DNA of 64,000 nt from Salinivibrio sp. ES.052 (GTDB lineage Bacteria; Pseudomonadota; Gammaproteobacteria; Enterobacterales; Vibrionaceae), in assembly GCF_900141775.1 (NCBI RefSeq), contig NZ_FSRI01000002.1, positions 584,001 to 648,000 of the forward strand, read 5' to 3'. Below, piece after piece: positions 1 to 9,764 of the stretch. Under the pieces are notes generated by a model. The model was not told where the DNA came from, did not search any database, and saw only the letters and a list, made by a program, of their open reading frames with translations. The position numbers and the translations under genes are program-made. Position 1 is the stretch's first letter. Each line of letters starts with the position of its first letter.

Positions 1-232
1 CTTCACCATCTTTCTCTACTTGTAGCAAGCTGACACTGGCTTGGTAACGAGTCTGTTGCGCATCATATTGTCCGGTCACTTCGCCGTTAATGGTTTGCGA
101 GTCGGCATTACCACTTAGACGCTGTAAGCCAAGGGATAGGTCACTTTCCCAAGGCGATGGCGTGGCATTCGCGGCGTGACAGGCAGGCATATAGAGTGTC
201 GTCACGACAAGGTAGACATAAGCAGATTTCAT
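1..232 (-). CDS. DUF481-like outer-membrane protein, 5' part only
   Basis: Only the first 77 codons lie inside the window; the gene runs off the left edge. Reading on the minus strand from the ATG at 232 gives a short signal peptide ending near the CHAANA stretch, then WESDLSLGLQRLSGNADSQT. That pattern (a W-x-S-x-L-S-L-G stretch followed by a T/S-G-N motif) resembles the start of the DUF481 family of salt-induced outer-membrane beta-barrels. It is divergent from dnaB, with 178 bases between. The family call rests on a short stretch, so a different small barrel family is possible; its export across the inner membrane is well supported. Confidence 0.6.
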   Translation of the reverse strand, partial: MKSAYVYLVVTTLYMPACHAANATPSPWESDLSLGLQRLSGNADSQTINGEVTGQYDAQQTRYQASVSLLQVEKDGE

Positions 233-376
233 CGTGGATAACCTATCTCAAACTATAGCGCGTTATCCTAGGGATCCTGAGGCCCTTGGCGGTCAAATTT
301 CCGTTAAAATCCAGGGTGCTTATTCAGCGTTTAGAAAAAAATGTCGTATAGGGCAGCGTCCCGCGAGGACAGCGGG

Positions 377-382
377 TATAAT
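377..382 (+). promoter_or_regulatory. Candidate -10 box for dnaB
   Basis: A perfect TATAAT lies 28 bases before the dnaB start codon. No good -35 hexamer is visible at the expected spacing, so this rests on the -10 alone. Confidence 0.35.
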
Positions 383-410
383 GATGCCCATTAGCAATAG
401 GTGAGTTTTT

Positions 411-1802
411 ATGGCAGACAATCGTAAACCCGCAAGAGATCAGCAAGTCGCTAACCTCAAAATGCCGCCGCATTCAATAGAAGCTGAGCAGTCGGTTTTG
501 GGGGGGTTGATGCTCGACAATGAGCGCTGGGATGCGGTTGCGGAGAAAGTGGTCGGTCATGATTTTTATAGCCGCCCCCATCGGTTGATTTACGAATCAA
601 CCAAATCTCTGCTCGATGAGGGCAAGCCGCTTGACTTGATCACCTTATCTGAGCATCTAGAAAAAGCCGGTCATTTGGATGATATTGGGGGTTTTGCCTA
701 TCTTGCGGAGCTGGCGAAAAATACCCCGAGTGCAGCGAACATTGTTGCTTATGCGGATATCGTCCGCGAACGTGCGATGGTCCGTAACCTGATTGGTGTT
801 GCTAATGAGATTGCCGATGCGGGTTATGATACACAAGGGCGAAGCTCTGAAGACTTGCTTGATATGGCGGAGAGCAAGGTGTTTGCGATTGCCGAGTCAC
901 GTACCAGCGAGACAGAAGGCCCGCAGCATATTGACTCGGTGCTCAGTAAAACCCTTGAGCGTATTGAAGAGCTGTTCAAATCCCCACAAGACGGTGTCAC
1001 TGGTGTGTCGACTGGCTTTACCGATCTCAATAAAAAGACGGCAGGTTTGCAATCATCTGACCTAGTGATTGTCGCGGCTCGACCATCAATGGGTAAAACC
1101 ACATTCGCCATGAACTTGTGTGAAAACGCGGCGATGGATCAAGATAAACCGGTCCTGATCTTCTCTCTCGAGATGCCGGCCGAACAGTTAATGATGCGTA
1201 TGTTGGCTTCGCTATCACGTGTGGATCAAACCAAGATCCGAACGGGTCAACTTGACGATGAAGATTGGGCACGCATTTCCTCATCAATGGGGATCTTGAT
1301 GCAGAAAAAGAACATGTACATCGATGACAGCTCAGGGCTGACCCCCACGGATGTGCGCTCGCGTGCTCGTCGAGTGGCGCGTGAACATGGCGGTCTGAGC
1401 ATGATCATGGTCGACTATTTACAGCTAATGCGTGTGCCTGGGTTACAAGAAAACCGAACCCTCGAAATCGCCGAGATTTCTCGCTCGCTGAAAGCGCTCG
1501 CCAAAGAGCTCAATGTACCTGTGGTCGCCCTGTCGCAGCTAAACCGCTCGTTGGAGCAACGCGCCGATAAACGCCCGGTGAACTCGGATTTGCGTGAATC
1601 GGGTGCGATTGAGCAGGATGCTGACTTGATCATGTTTATCTACCGTGACGAAGTCTATAACCCGGAAAGTGCGATGAAAGGGATTGCCGAGATCCTCATC
1701 GGTAAACAGCGTAACGGTCCGATTGGCTCCGTGCGCCTGACTTTCCAGGGGCAGTATTCGCGATTTGATAACTATGCAGGACCGGCTTTTGATGACGAGT
1801 AA
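411..1802 (+). CDS. dnaB: Replicative DNA helicase DnaB
   Basis: Hexameric 5'-3' helicase that unwinds the replication fork and recruits primase. The 463 residues match the family length (about 470). An N-terminal DnaB_N domain (about 20-120) contains the PPHSIEAEQSVLGG stretch, followed by a linker and a RecA-like ATPase domain. Walker A is ARPSMGKTT near residue 227, Walker B is MVDYLQL near 335, and the later motif SQLNRSLEQR is present. The ATG is preceded by AGGTGAG at 399-405. alr follows almost immediately, as is usual in gammaproteobacteria. No intein or truncation is seen. Confidence 0.98.
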   Translation: MADNRKPARDQQVANLKMPPHSIEAEQSVLGGLMLDNERWDAVAEKVVGHDFYSRPHRLIYESTKSLLDEGKPLDLITLSEHLEKAGHLDDIGGFAYLAELAKNTPSAANIVAYADIVRERAMVRNLIGVANEIADAGYDTQGRSSEDLLDMAESKVFAIAESRTSETEGPQHIDSVLSKTLERIEELFKSPQDGVTGVSTGFTDLNKKTAGLQSSDLVIVAARPSMGKTTFAMNLCENAAMDQDKPVLIFSLEMPAEQLMMRMLASLSRVDQTKIRTGQLDDEDWARISSSMGILMQKKNMYIDDSSGLTPTDVRSRARRVAREHGGLSMIMVDYLQLMRVPGLQENRTLEIAEISRSLKALAKELNVPVVALSQLNRSLEQRADKRPVNSDLRESGAIEQDADLIMFIYRDEVYNPESAMKGIAEILIGKQRNGPIGSVRLTFQGQYSRFDNYAGPAFDDE

Positions 1803-1812
1803 CCCTTTTATC

Positions 1813-2922
1813 ATGACTAATGCGGCTAAAGCCGTTATCGATCCGGAGGCGATGGTACACAACATCCAGGTGATGCGTCGCAAAGCCTCCAATAGCAAAG
1901 TGATGACAGTGGTTAAATCCGATGGTTATGGCCACGGTTTAGTGTCAGTGGCCACCACACTTGCGCCTTATAGCGATGCCTTTGGGGTGGCTAGGATTGA
2001 AGAAGCGCTGACCTTACGTCAGGCCGGTATACACTTGCCTATTGTTTTGTTGGAAGGTTTTTATGAAGCCGACGAGCTGCCGCTATTGGTTGAACACCAA
2101 CTGACCGCCACGGTGCACTGTGATGAGCAAGTCACTATGCTGACTAACGCGTCATTGAGTGAGCCTTTACCCGTGTGGTTAAAGGTCGACTCAGGGATGC
2201 ATCGCTTAGGCTTCGAGCCGGACCAAGTACCAGACGCGCTCTCTGCCCTGACAGCATGTGACAATGTGGCGCCAGACATCGGCTTTCTCAGTCATTTTGG
2301 TTGTGCCGATGAAATGGATAACCCCATTACTCAAGCGCAAATAGACACCTTCACACAGGTGACAGAAGGGCTGCCTGGTGAACGCTCACTGGCGGCGTCG
2401 TCGGGAACCTTGTTTTGGCCGCAAAGTCACTTTGATTGGGTGCGACCCGGCATTTGCCTATATGGCATTTCTTCGCGGATTGAACTGACGGGTGAACAGC
2501 TGGGCTTGAAACCGGCGATGCGCTTAACCTCAAGGGTAATGGCCGTTCGCAAGCTAAAAGCCGGTGAGCCGGTAGGATATGGCGCGCGCTGGCGTAGCGA
2601 GCGCGATACGCTGATTGGTGTGATAGCCATCGGTTATGGCGATGGCTACCCACGACTGGCTCCCGATGGCACCCCTGTTTGGTTGAATGGCCGCGAAGTA
2701 CCACTCGCTGGGCGGGTATCGATGGATATGATCACCGTCGATTTAGGGCCAGATGCCACTGACAAAGTGGGGGATGAGGCGGTGTTATGGGGCCCCGAGC
2801 TTCCCGTCGAGCGGGTTGCCCGCTTGGTCGATACCATCGGCTATGAGCTCGTGTGCCAAGTGACCGGCCGAGTGCCGCGCCAATACCTGACCACCACCTC
2901 TGAGCAGCGGGCGGCCGGCTAG
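1813..2922 (+). CDS. alr: Alanine racemase, PLP-dependent, cytoplasmic
   Basis: Interconverts L- and D-alanine for peptidoglycan synthesis. The PLP lysine is in VVKSDGYGHG (about K35) and the second catalytic residue is the tyrosine of VGYGARW (about Y256); GYGDGYPR is the late conserved motif. The frame is open from 1765, inside dnaB, but the conserved N-terminus (AAKAVIDPEAMVHN) fits the ATG at 1813, giving 369 residues, close to the usual 360. ATG 1792 is an alternative and neither has a strong ribosome binding site, so translation may depend on dnaB. No signal peptide, unlike the second racemase at 16309. Confidence 0.95.
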   Translation: MTNAAKAVIDPEAMVHNIQVMRRKASNSKVMTVVKSDGYGHGLVSVATTLAPYSDAFGVARIEEALTLRQAGIHLPIVLLEGFYEADELPLLVEHQLTATVHCDEQVTMLTNASLSEPLPVWLKVDSGMHRLGFEPDQVPDALSALTACDNVAPDIGFLSHFGCADEMDNPITQAQIDTFTQVTEGLPGERSLAASSGTLFWPQSHFDWVRPGICLYGISSRIELTGEQLGLKPAMRLTSRVMAVRKLKAGEPVGYGARWRSERDTLIGVIAIGYGDGYPRLAPDGTPVWLNGREVPLAGRVSMDMITVDLGPDATDKVGDEAVLWGPELPVERVARLVDTIGYELVCQVTGRVPRQYLTTTSEQRAAG

Positions 2923-2962
2923 GCCCCGCCACCCTTATCTAAACGCATGCTGGCCAGCGAGA

Positions 2963-3397
2963 CTAGACGTTGGCTTGTGGTGTGCCTTGCAGGGTCACTA
3001 CCAAGGTACGCATGCCGCCCTCATCGCGATGCTCGCCCAGATAAATCCCTTGCCACGTGCCTAAATTCAGCCGACCTTGGCTGATGGGCACCGTGACGCT
3101 TGCGCCTAACAATGACGCTTTGATATGCGCTGGCATGTCATCGTCCCCTTCGTAGGTGTGGCGATAATAAGGCGCACGCTCAGGTACTGAGTGATTAAAG
3201 TGCGCCTCCATATCTTGGCGCACGGTCGGGTCGGCGTTTTCATTGAGGGTTAAGCTCGCCGAGGTGTGCTTGATAAACACTTGCACCATGCCCATATCCA
3301 TGTCGCCCAACATGGGGAGCGCGTGCACGATCTCGTCGGTGATCAGGTGAAACCCGCGCGGCCGAGCACGCAGACGAATCTCAGTTTGATACCACAT
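2963..3397 (-). CDS. yjbQ: YjbQ / UPF0047 family protein
   Basis: A 144-residue member of the UPF0047 family (TIGR00149). The start MWYQTEIRL, the [11 protein letters not shown] stretch and the C-terminal [13 protein letters not shown] motif are characteristic. Family structures are small trimers; weak thiamine-phosphate synthase activity has been reported, but the physiological role is unsettled. The upstream TTG at 3403 is rejected because AAGGA sits six bases before the ATG at 3397 and the family begins at MWYQ. It converges on alr with 40 bases between and no clear terminator. Confidence 0.93.
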   Translation of the reverse strand: MWYQTEIRLRARPRGFHLITDEIVHALPMLGDMDMGMVQVFIKHTSASLTLNENADPTVRQDMEAHFNHSVPERAPYYRHTYEGDDDMPAHIKASLLGASVTVPISQGRLNLGTWQGIYLGEHRDEGGMRTLVVTLQGTPQANV

Positions 3398-3578
3398 AAG
3401 CAATCCTTGTTGTGATCTTTATCGTATGCTGTTGGCTCACAGGCGATCCAACTATTCTATGATTGATCGCAACCTACTCACCGCGATTAGATGTGAGAAT
3501 CGAGCCATGATTATGTAATATTACACCAATGACCGCTGCGTACAGCGTGGTGGTGCTGACGTTATACAGGATCCTTGC

Positions 3579-5282
<1,704 letters not shown>

Positions 5283-5311
5283 GCTGAGCGGAACCACGAT
5301 TGAGGAAGCAA

Positions 5312-5342
5312 AACGCCGCGATATCTGTCGCGGCGTTTTTTT
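5312..5342 (+). terminator. Rho-independent terminator after pgi
   Basis: A 10-bp perfect stem, AACGCCGCGA with TCGCGGCGTT, has a 6-base loop and is followed by a T run. A short A run on the other side may also help end the convergent cheX-like transcript. Confidence 0.9.
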
Positions 5343-5387
5343 ATGTTTTGGGGCGAAGCTTGATATTCAGCTATTGAGTGTGCCCGC

Positions 5388-5852
5388 TTAGTGATCAAAA
5401 CAGATTTCGATAAAGGCAGTGCCGTGCGGAGATTTAAACGGCATGATGATCACTGGGCCATCACTTTTGTGGTTGATGGTATGGCCTTTACCGGACACCA
5501 CCACAGGGGTCGCCATTTCAAACTCAAAGCCTTTTTCCGACAAAATACGCTTCGCGCCACCTGTTACCATATTGGTGATTTCACCGACCATATCGGTCAC
5601 CTCTTCATCAATAGAGTCCGAGCGTTCCCCAAGCATGCGCTGCATGATTTCAAGTGCCATATCTTCATCAAAAGTGACGGAAAAGGAGCCCTTAGTCTGT
5701 GGGCCGACCATGCCAATTAATCCAGAAACGTCCCCTTTGGCGATCTCTGACTTTTTCAAGTGAGGCTTCTCTGGCTGGATTTCCAGCTGTGCCATCGTCT
5801 GTAGCACATTGATCAGTGAAGTAAGAAACGGGTTGACGAATTGTGCTTCCAT
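5388..5852 (-). CDS. CheX-like chemotaxis phosphatase domain protein
   Basis: A 154-residue stand-alone protein of the CheX / CheC-CheX-FliY family, whose members dephosphorylate CheY-P. The key E-x-x-N motif is visible in VGEITNMVTGGAKR (about residues 90-105), and the C-terminal half PVVVSGKGHTINHKSDGPVIIMPF fits the family. No other chemotaxis gene adjoins it; the nearest is the receptor at 19.4 kb. Its likely substrate is a phospho-CheY or a CheY-like receiver domain, but which one cannot be told. It lies just downstream of zur on the same strand, 29 bases away, so the two could be co-transcribed. Confidence 0.85.
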   Translation of the reverse strand: MEAQFVNPFLTSLINVLQTMAQLEIQPEKPHLKKSEIAKGDVSGLIGMVGPQTKGSFSVTFDEDMALEIMQRMLGERSDSIDEEVTDMVGEITNMVTGGAKRILSEKGFEFEMATPVVVSGKGHTINHKSDGPVIIMPFKSPHGTAFIEICFDH

Positions 5853-5881
5853 AAAGAATGTCCGTCCTAATCAATTCAGTA

Positions 5882-6325
5882 TTAGTGAGCTAGGCATTGT
5901 GCGCAGGTACCATGGGTTTCAATCACGTGATGTTGGACCTCAAACCCCATTGTTTGCGCCTTTTCACGCAACGCCTCAGAAAGCTCCTCAGTGTGACACT
6001 CTTCCACGGTGCCGCATTGATCACAGATGAGCAGTTGGGAGCAGTGCCCCTGGTGGCCAAGATGACAACAAGCGATATAGCTATTGGTTGATTCCACCTT
6101 ATGCACAAACCCCTGCGCTAACAGAAAGTCTAGCGCACGATAAACCGTTGGTGGTTTGGCTTGTGGCTCTGTTTCACGCAGCTCGTCTAGCAGCTCATAG
6201 GCGCTGATCGCACGTGAATAGTTGGCGATAATCTCGTAAACGCGCGTCCGCTGCGGCGTTAATCGCACGCCGCGTTGCTCGCAAAGCTGCTGTGCGCGGT
6301 GCAGTAACCCAGTGGTGTTGGTCAT
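5882..6325 (-). CDS. zur: Zinc uptake regulator Zur (Fur family)
   Basis: Zinc-sensing transcriptional repressor. The N-terminal winged helix contains RLTPQRTRVYEII, and the stretch AKPPTVYRALDFLLAQGFVH with VESTNSYI is diagnostic of Zur rather than Fur. The CDQCG and CAQC cysteine pairs form the structural zinc site, and the His-rich C-terminal half (HHVIETHG) supplies the sensory site. At 147 residues it lacks the basic tail of the E. coli protein (171). A candidate target in this window is the Zur box at 34773-34795. It is divergent from azurin; a TATAACAT half-site at 6371-6380 may allow autoregulation. Confidence 0.95.
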   Translation of the reverse strand: MTNTTGLLHRAQQLCEQRGVRLTPQRTRVYEIIANYSRAISAYELLDELRETEPQAKPPTVYRALDFLLAQGFVHKVESTNSYIACCHLGHQGHCSQLLICDQCGTVEECHTEELSEALREKAQTMGFEVQHHVIETHGTCAQCLAH

Positions 6326-6443
6326 AGCGCCTCAAAGTGCTAACAGTCAGTCAGTTATCTTACCATAGCTGTATAACATCGCACCCCACCTATCGTCATC
6401 CTATGCGCTTTGCCACAAGTGTAAATAGGTAGTCTAATATCAC

Positions 6444-6457
6444 TTGATCGCGATCAG
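6444..6457. promoter_or_regulatory. FNR-like site upstream of azurin
   Basis: TTGATCGCGATCAG differs from the FNR consensus (TTGAT-N4-ATCAA) at one position. It lies about 150 bases before the azurin start codon, in the zur-azurin intergenic region. Control of an electron-transfer protein by oxygen would make sense, but no matched -10 box is clear. Confidence 0.45.
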
Positions 6458-6607
6458 TTACCCTACAGTAATGATAGAAGTAAAAATAAAAACCAATCAG
6501 TCGATTTTTGAATCGGCTAACTGTTTTGCGCTGTCATGTCAGTATGATGACAGCGTGCCACAGGCATTAAAAACATACCTTTACATCCATAATAGGAGTA
6601 TGTACCG

Positions 6608-7054
6608 ATGAAAAAACTGTTAGCCCTCGCCGCCCTGGCGTTCGCGTCTGTTTCAACGCAAGCGGCTGCCAATGAGTGTGAGTTAACTGTCACCACCGGC
6701 GATAAAATGGCCTACGACCAGTCATCGTTGTCCGTACCAGCAAGCTGCAGCGAAGTCACGCTAACGCTGGAGCATCAAGGCTCAATGCCTGTGACCTCTA
6801 TGGGCCACAACTGGGTGCTGTCGGAAACGTCTAACCTGCAAGATATCGCCATGAAAGGCGCCGGTGCCGGCGCAGATAACGACTATCTGCCACAAGGCGA
6901 CGATCGCATCTTGGCACACACTAAGCTGATTGGCGGCGGCGAAAGCACCACCATCACCTTCTCAACCGACGGTTTGCAAGGCAAAGACTTAACCTATTTC
7001 TGCTCATTCCCAGGCCACTGGACTGTGATGAAAGGCAAATTCACCATCGAATAA
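6608..7054 (+). CDS. azu: Azurin, type 1 blue copper protein, periplasmic
   Basis: A small periplasmic electron carrier. The first 20 residues form a signal peptide (MKKLLALAALAFASVSTQAA), and the mature part begins ANECELTV. The copper ligands are visible: His in MGHNW, then Cys, His and Met in YFCSFPGHWTVMKG near the C-terminus. The family disulfide is supplied by the two early cysteines. Length 148 matches azurin precursors. AGGAG lies just upstream. Its redox partner is not encoded nearby. The leader between the FNR-like site and the start contains two hairpins (6499-6518 and 6530-6554). A terminator follows at 7063. Confidence 0.96.
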   Translation: MKKLLALAALAFASVSTQAAANECELTVTTGDKMAYDQSSLSVPASCSEVTLTLEHQGSMPVTSMGHNWVLSETSNLQDIAMKGAGAGADNDYLPQGDDRILAHTKLIGGGESTTITFSTDGLQGKDLTYFCSFPGHWTVMKGKFTIE

Positions 7055-7062
7055 GTCTTGTT

Positions 7063-7100
7063 GCGAGAGAGCACCTCGTTCGGCTCTCTCGCTTGTTTTT
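7063..7100 (+). terminator. Rho-independent terminator after azurin
   Basis: GCGAGAGAGC pairs perfectly with GCTCTCTCGC (10 bp), followed by TTGTTTTT. Confidence 0.88.
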
Positions 7101-7294
7101 GCCCGTTCTACAAAGCAATTCTCTCCAACTTGGGCAAAAAATGTCACGCTTTTTATACCACTACCTGATCGGGCTCTCTCTCGAATCTCGAATGCCTACC
7201 TGTTCTGCTTAAATCTTACCGGTGCAATGTGTATAATCCGCGTCCGCCTGTCGAAAATGACCGTCGTTCAACGTAATTGCAGAGATTCGAGACC

Positions 7295-8323
7295 ATGACT
7301 AACCCCAGCAAAACCGCCGCCAGCCCTGATGTGACGCCAAAAACGGTGATGCAGCGTTTCTCTGTTGCGCCGATGTTGGATTGGACCGATCGCCACTGTC
7401 GTTATTTTCATCGCTTACTATCAGAACACACTTTGCTGTTTACTGAGATGGTCACCACAGGCGCGATCATTCATGGTAAGGCCGATTACCTTGCCTACAA
7501 CGAACAGGAGCATCCGGTGGCGTTGCAGCTGGGGGGATCGGATCCGGCGGACTTGGCAACATGCGCCAAGCTGGCGGCTGAGCGTGGTTATGATGAAATT
7601 AACCTCAACGTTGGTTGCCCGTCGGATCGGGTGCAAAACGGGCGTTTTGGGGCGTGCTTAATGGCTGAGCCTGAGCTGGTGGCGCAGTGTGTGGCTGCCA
7701 TGCGCGAAGTGACCGATGTGCCTATTACGGTGAAAACCCGCATTGGTATTGATGAGCAAGACAGCTACGAATTTTTGACTGACTTTGTGGGTACCGTCAG
7801 TGAAAAGAGTGGTTGTGATATGTTTACCGTGCATGCACGTAAGGCGTGGCTAAAGGGGCTGAGTCCTAAAGAAAATCGGGAGATCCCGCCGTTGGATTAC
7901 CCGCGTGTTTATCAGCTTAAAAAAGATTTTCCGCACCTCACGCTTGCCATCAATGGCGGGGTGAAAAGCCTTGAGGAAGCGGAACAGCACCTAGCGCATC
8001 TTGATGGGGTGATGGTCGGCCGCCAAGCCTATCAGAGCCCGTTTATGTTGGCCGAGGTCGATCAGCGTTTATTTGGCAAGACAACCCCTCGCATTACACG
8101 TCGCCAAGCAGTCGAGGCGATGTTCCCGTACATCGAACAGCAGCTCACTCAAGGGGCGCAACTCAACCACATTAGCCGCCATATGTTAGGTCTGTTCCAA
8201 AATATGCCAGGCGCGCGGCAATGGCGCCGCTATATCAGCGAGAATGCGCACAAACCGGGCGCGGGTGTTGAGGTACTCACCACCGCAATGAGCCATATCC
8301 CTGAGCAATGGCTTGATGCTTGA
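7295..8323 (+). CDS. dusA: tRNA-dihydrouridine(20/20a) synthase DusA
   Basis: FMN-dependent reductase that makes dihydrouridine in the tRNA D-loop. [18 protein letters not shown] is the DusA N-terminal signature. The catalytic cysteine is in [14 protein letters not shown], and later motifs INGGVKS and [13 protein letters not shown] bind flavin and phosphate. The frame opens with a TTG at 7277; the ATG at 7295 gives 342 residues, near the family's 330. The ribosome binding site is weak. Two hairpins (8334-8352 and 8364-8385) lie downstream before pspG, without a T run. Confidence 0.96.
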   Translation: MTNPSKTAASPDVTPKTVMQRFSVAPMLDWTDRHCRYFHRLLSEHTLLFTEMVTTGAIIHGKADYLAYNEQEHPVALQLGGSDPADLATCAKLAAERGYDEINLNVGCPSDRVQNGRFGACLMAEPELVAQCVAAMREVTDVPITVKTRIGIDEQDSYEFLTDFVGTVSEKSGCDMFTVHARKAWLKGLSPKENREIPPLDYPRVYQLKKDFPHLTLAINGGVKSLEEAEQHLAHLDGVMVGRQAYQSPFMLAEVDQRLFGKTTPRITRRQAVEAMFPYIEQQLTQGAQLNHISRHMLGLFQNMPGARQWRRYISENAHKPGAGVEVLTTAMSHIPEQWLDA

Positions 8324-8430
8324 ACCGGTGAAAAGCACCAATTATTGGTGCTAATCTAACCACGCCTTCATATTATCGTGAAGGCAACGCTGTAGTCTAT
8401 TGAATTAATGAGAATATATAGAGTGACAAA

Positions 8431-8447
8431 TTGGCCTGAAACCTGCA
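8431..8447 (+). promoter_or_regulatory. Sigma-54 promoter of pspG
   Basis: TTGGCCTGAAACCTGCA has the invariant GG (8433-8434) and GC (8445-8446) separated by exactly 10 bases, the sigma-54 -24/-12 spacing. It lies 35 bases before the pspG start. In enterobacteria pspG is driven by sigma-54 with the activator PspF, which agrees. Confidence 0.85.
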
Positions 8448-8481
8448 AAGTCTGCATCGCTATCAAGACAAGGAGATCGCA

Positions 8482-8745
8482 ATGATCGAACTACTCTTTC
8501 TGATTGGCTTTGCTGTTGTATTGTTCATGACGGGTGTGAGCATCATGGGCATGGTATTGGCCATGCTGGCTGGCTTTGCTGTGATGATGTTAGCCGGCAT
8601 GATTGGCACCTTGTTAAAGCTATTGCCATGGCTGTTGGTGATCGCCCTGGTTGTGTGGTTAGTCAAGCGCCAGCGTCGCAGCCGTAAAGGCCAGGCAGAA
8701 GTGATCATTAATGAAAAGCGCTGGGCGAGGTTCCGTCGCCGTTAA
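8482..8745 (+). CDS. pspG: Phage shock protein G
   Basis: A small inner-membrane protein of the phage-shock response to envelope stress. The 87 residues match PspG closely: MIELLFLIGFAVVLFMTGVS at the N-terminus and LLKLLPWLLVIALVVWLVK as the later membrane segment, with a basic cytoplasmic tail. AAGGAG precedes the ATG. It stands alone downstream of a sigma-54 promoter; pspF and pspABC are not in this window, so it acts as a remote member of the regulon. Confidence 0.93.
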   Translation: MIELLFLIGFAVVLFMTGVSIMGMVLAMLAGFAVMMLAGMIGTLLKLLPWLLVIALVVWLVKRQRRSRKGQAEVIINEKRWARFRRR

Positions 8746-8906
8746 ACGTGCAAACTTTGCGCGTTGGCACAGCAAACACACGTCGTTGAGGGTTTTTCTC
8801 TTCACCCCGGCACAAAGCTTGCTATTATTCTAATCAGTCGGCGACAAGGCATGGCTTTGCCGCCTCCGCGTGACGACCCTTTTTAATCGACAATGTGGAG
8901 AGTTTC

Positions 8907-9551
8907 ATGAAAACCACTTCAATGACGCTTGCCGCCGCAGCATTAACCGCGCTGATGGCGGTGCCTTCTCAGGCAGCAACCCTTGCAGGCGGAAAAGTAG
9001 GGGCGGATGCTTGGTTTATGGATGCTGACGTCAATAATGTAGAAGCGGATGACGCAAGTACCTCAGGCTCTTACTATGCTGCGATCGAGCACCCACTTCC
9101 GCTGATCCCCAATGCTAAGATCCGTCAAACTTCGGTGAGTGTTGACAACCCTGATGTTGATTTTGACCAAATCGACTTTGTTGCCTATTACGAGTTTCTC
9201 GATAATGACCTAGTGTCAGTGGATGCGGGCATTAATATGCAGCGTTTCCAATCTGGCAAGTTTCAAGGGCAAAGCTTTGACGAGTGGCAGCCTAATATCT
9301 ATGTCGATGCGCGTGTTGGCTTGGTAGGGACGCCACTCAATGTGTTTGCCACCGTAAGCAAAGGCGAATTTGATGGCACCAGCACCTTGGATGCCGAGGC
9401 TGGGCTGATCTATCAGCTTGGCTTGGTGGCCGCTGATCTGAATGTGCGTGGTGGTTATCGTATGATTGATCATGATTTTGATTACTTTGACAACAACAAA
9501 GGCGAGCTTGATCTGACCGGTTTCTTTGTCGGGGCGGAACTCGATTTCTAA
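8907..9551 (+). CDS. TIGR04219-family outer-membrane beta-barrel protein
   Basis: A 214-residue exported protein. The signal peptide ends near MAVPSQA. The mature part has alternating short strands rich in D, Y and F and ends in a terminal phenylalanine (VGAELDF), as outer-membrane barrels do. The overall pattern (WFMDADVNN, EHPLPLIPN, AYYEFLDNDLVSVDAGINMQ) fits the TIGR04219 family, of unknown function. The frame is open from a GTG at 8895, but that GTG is part of the ribosome binding site (GTGGAGAG), so the ATG at 8907 is the start. A terminator follows at 9581. Confidence 0.85.
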   Translation: MKTTSMTLAAAALTALMAVPSQAATLAGGKVGADAWFMDADVNNVEADDASTSGSYYAAIEHPLPLIPNAKIRQTSVSVDNPDVDFDQIDFVAYYEFLDNDLVSVDAGINMQRFQSGKFQGQSFDEWQPNIYVDARVGLVGTPLNVFATVSKGEFDGTSTLDAEAGLIYQLGLVAADLNVRGGYRMIDHDFDYFDNNKGELDLTGFFVGAELDF

Positions 9552-9580
9552 CATTCCTTTGTTGAAAGCGTTATTTATTA

Positions 9581-9606
9581 AACCGTGCTTGGGCGCGGTT
9601 TTTTTA
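9581..9606 (+). terminator. Rho-independent terminator after the TIGR04219 gene
   Basis: AACCGTGC and GCGCGGTT form an 8-bp stem with one wobble pair and a 4-base loop, followed by a T run. Confidence 0.85.
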
Positions 9607-9764
9607 TGCCCATAAATGCTGACTCACTCTTTGTCGCACACGTCTCACTGCGACTTTCGCCTAATACCCAGTGATAAAAAACTCTGCCACGCTTTTTGGG
9701 CGATAACGCCAGGAGAGACAGTACGTGCTCCTCTATCGACTCAAACACGGAATGAGGAAAGAGT

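Noticed and set aside
1765-1812. alr beginning inside dnaB, as an overlap of 38 bases
   Set aside because: The family N-terminus aligns to the ATG at 1813; the open frame upstream is unconserved, though ATG 1792 cannot be wholly excluded.
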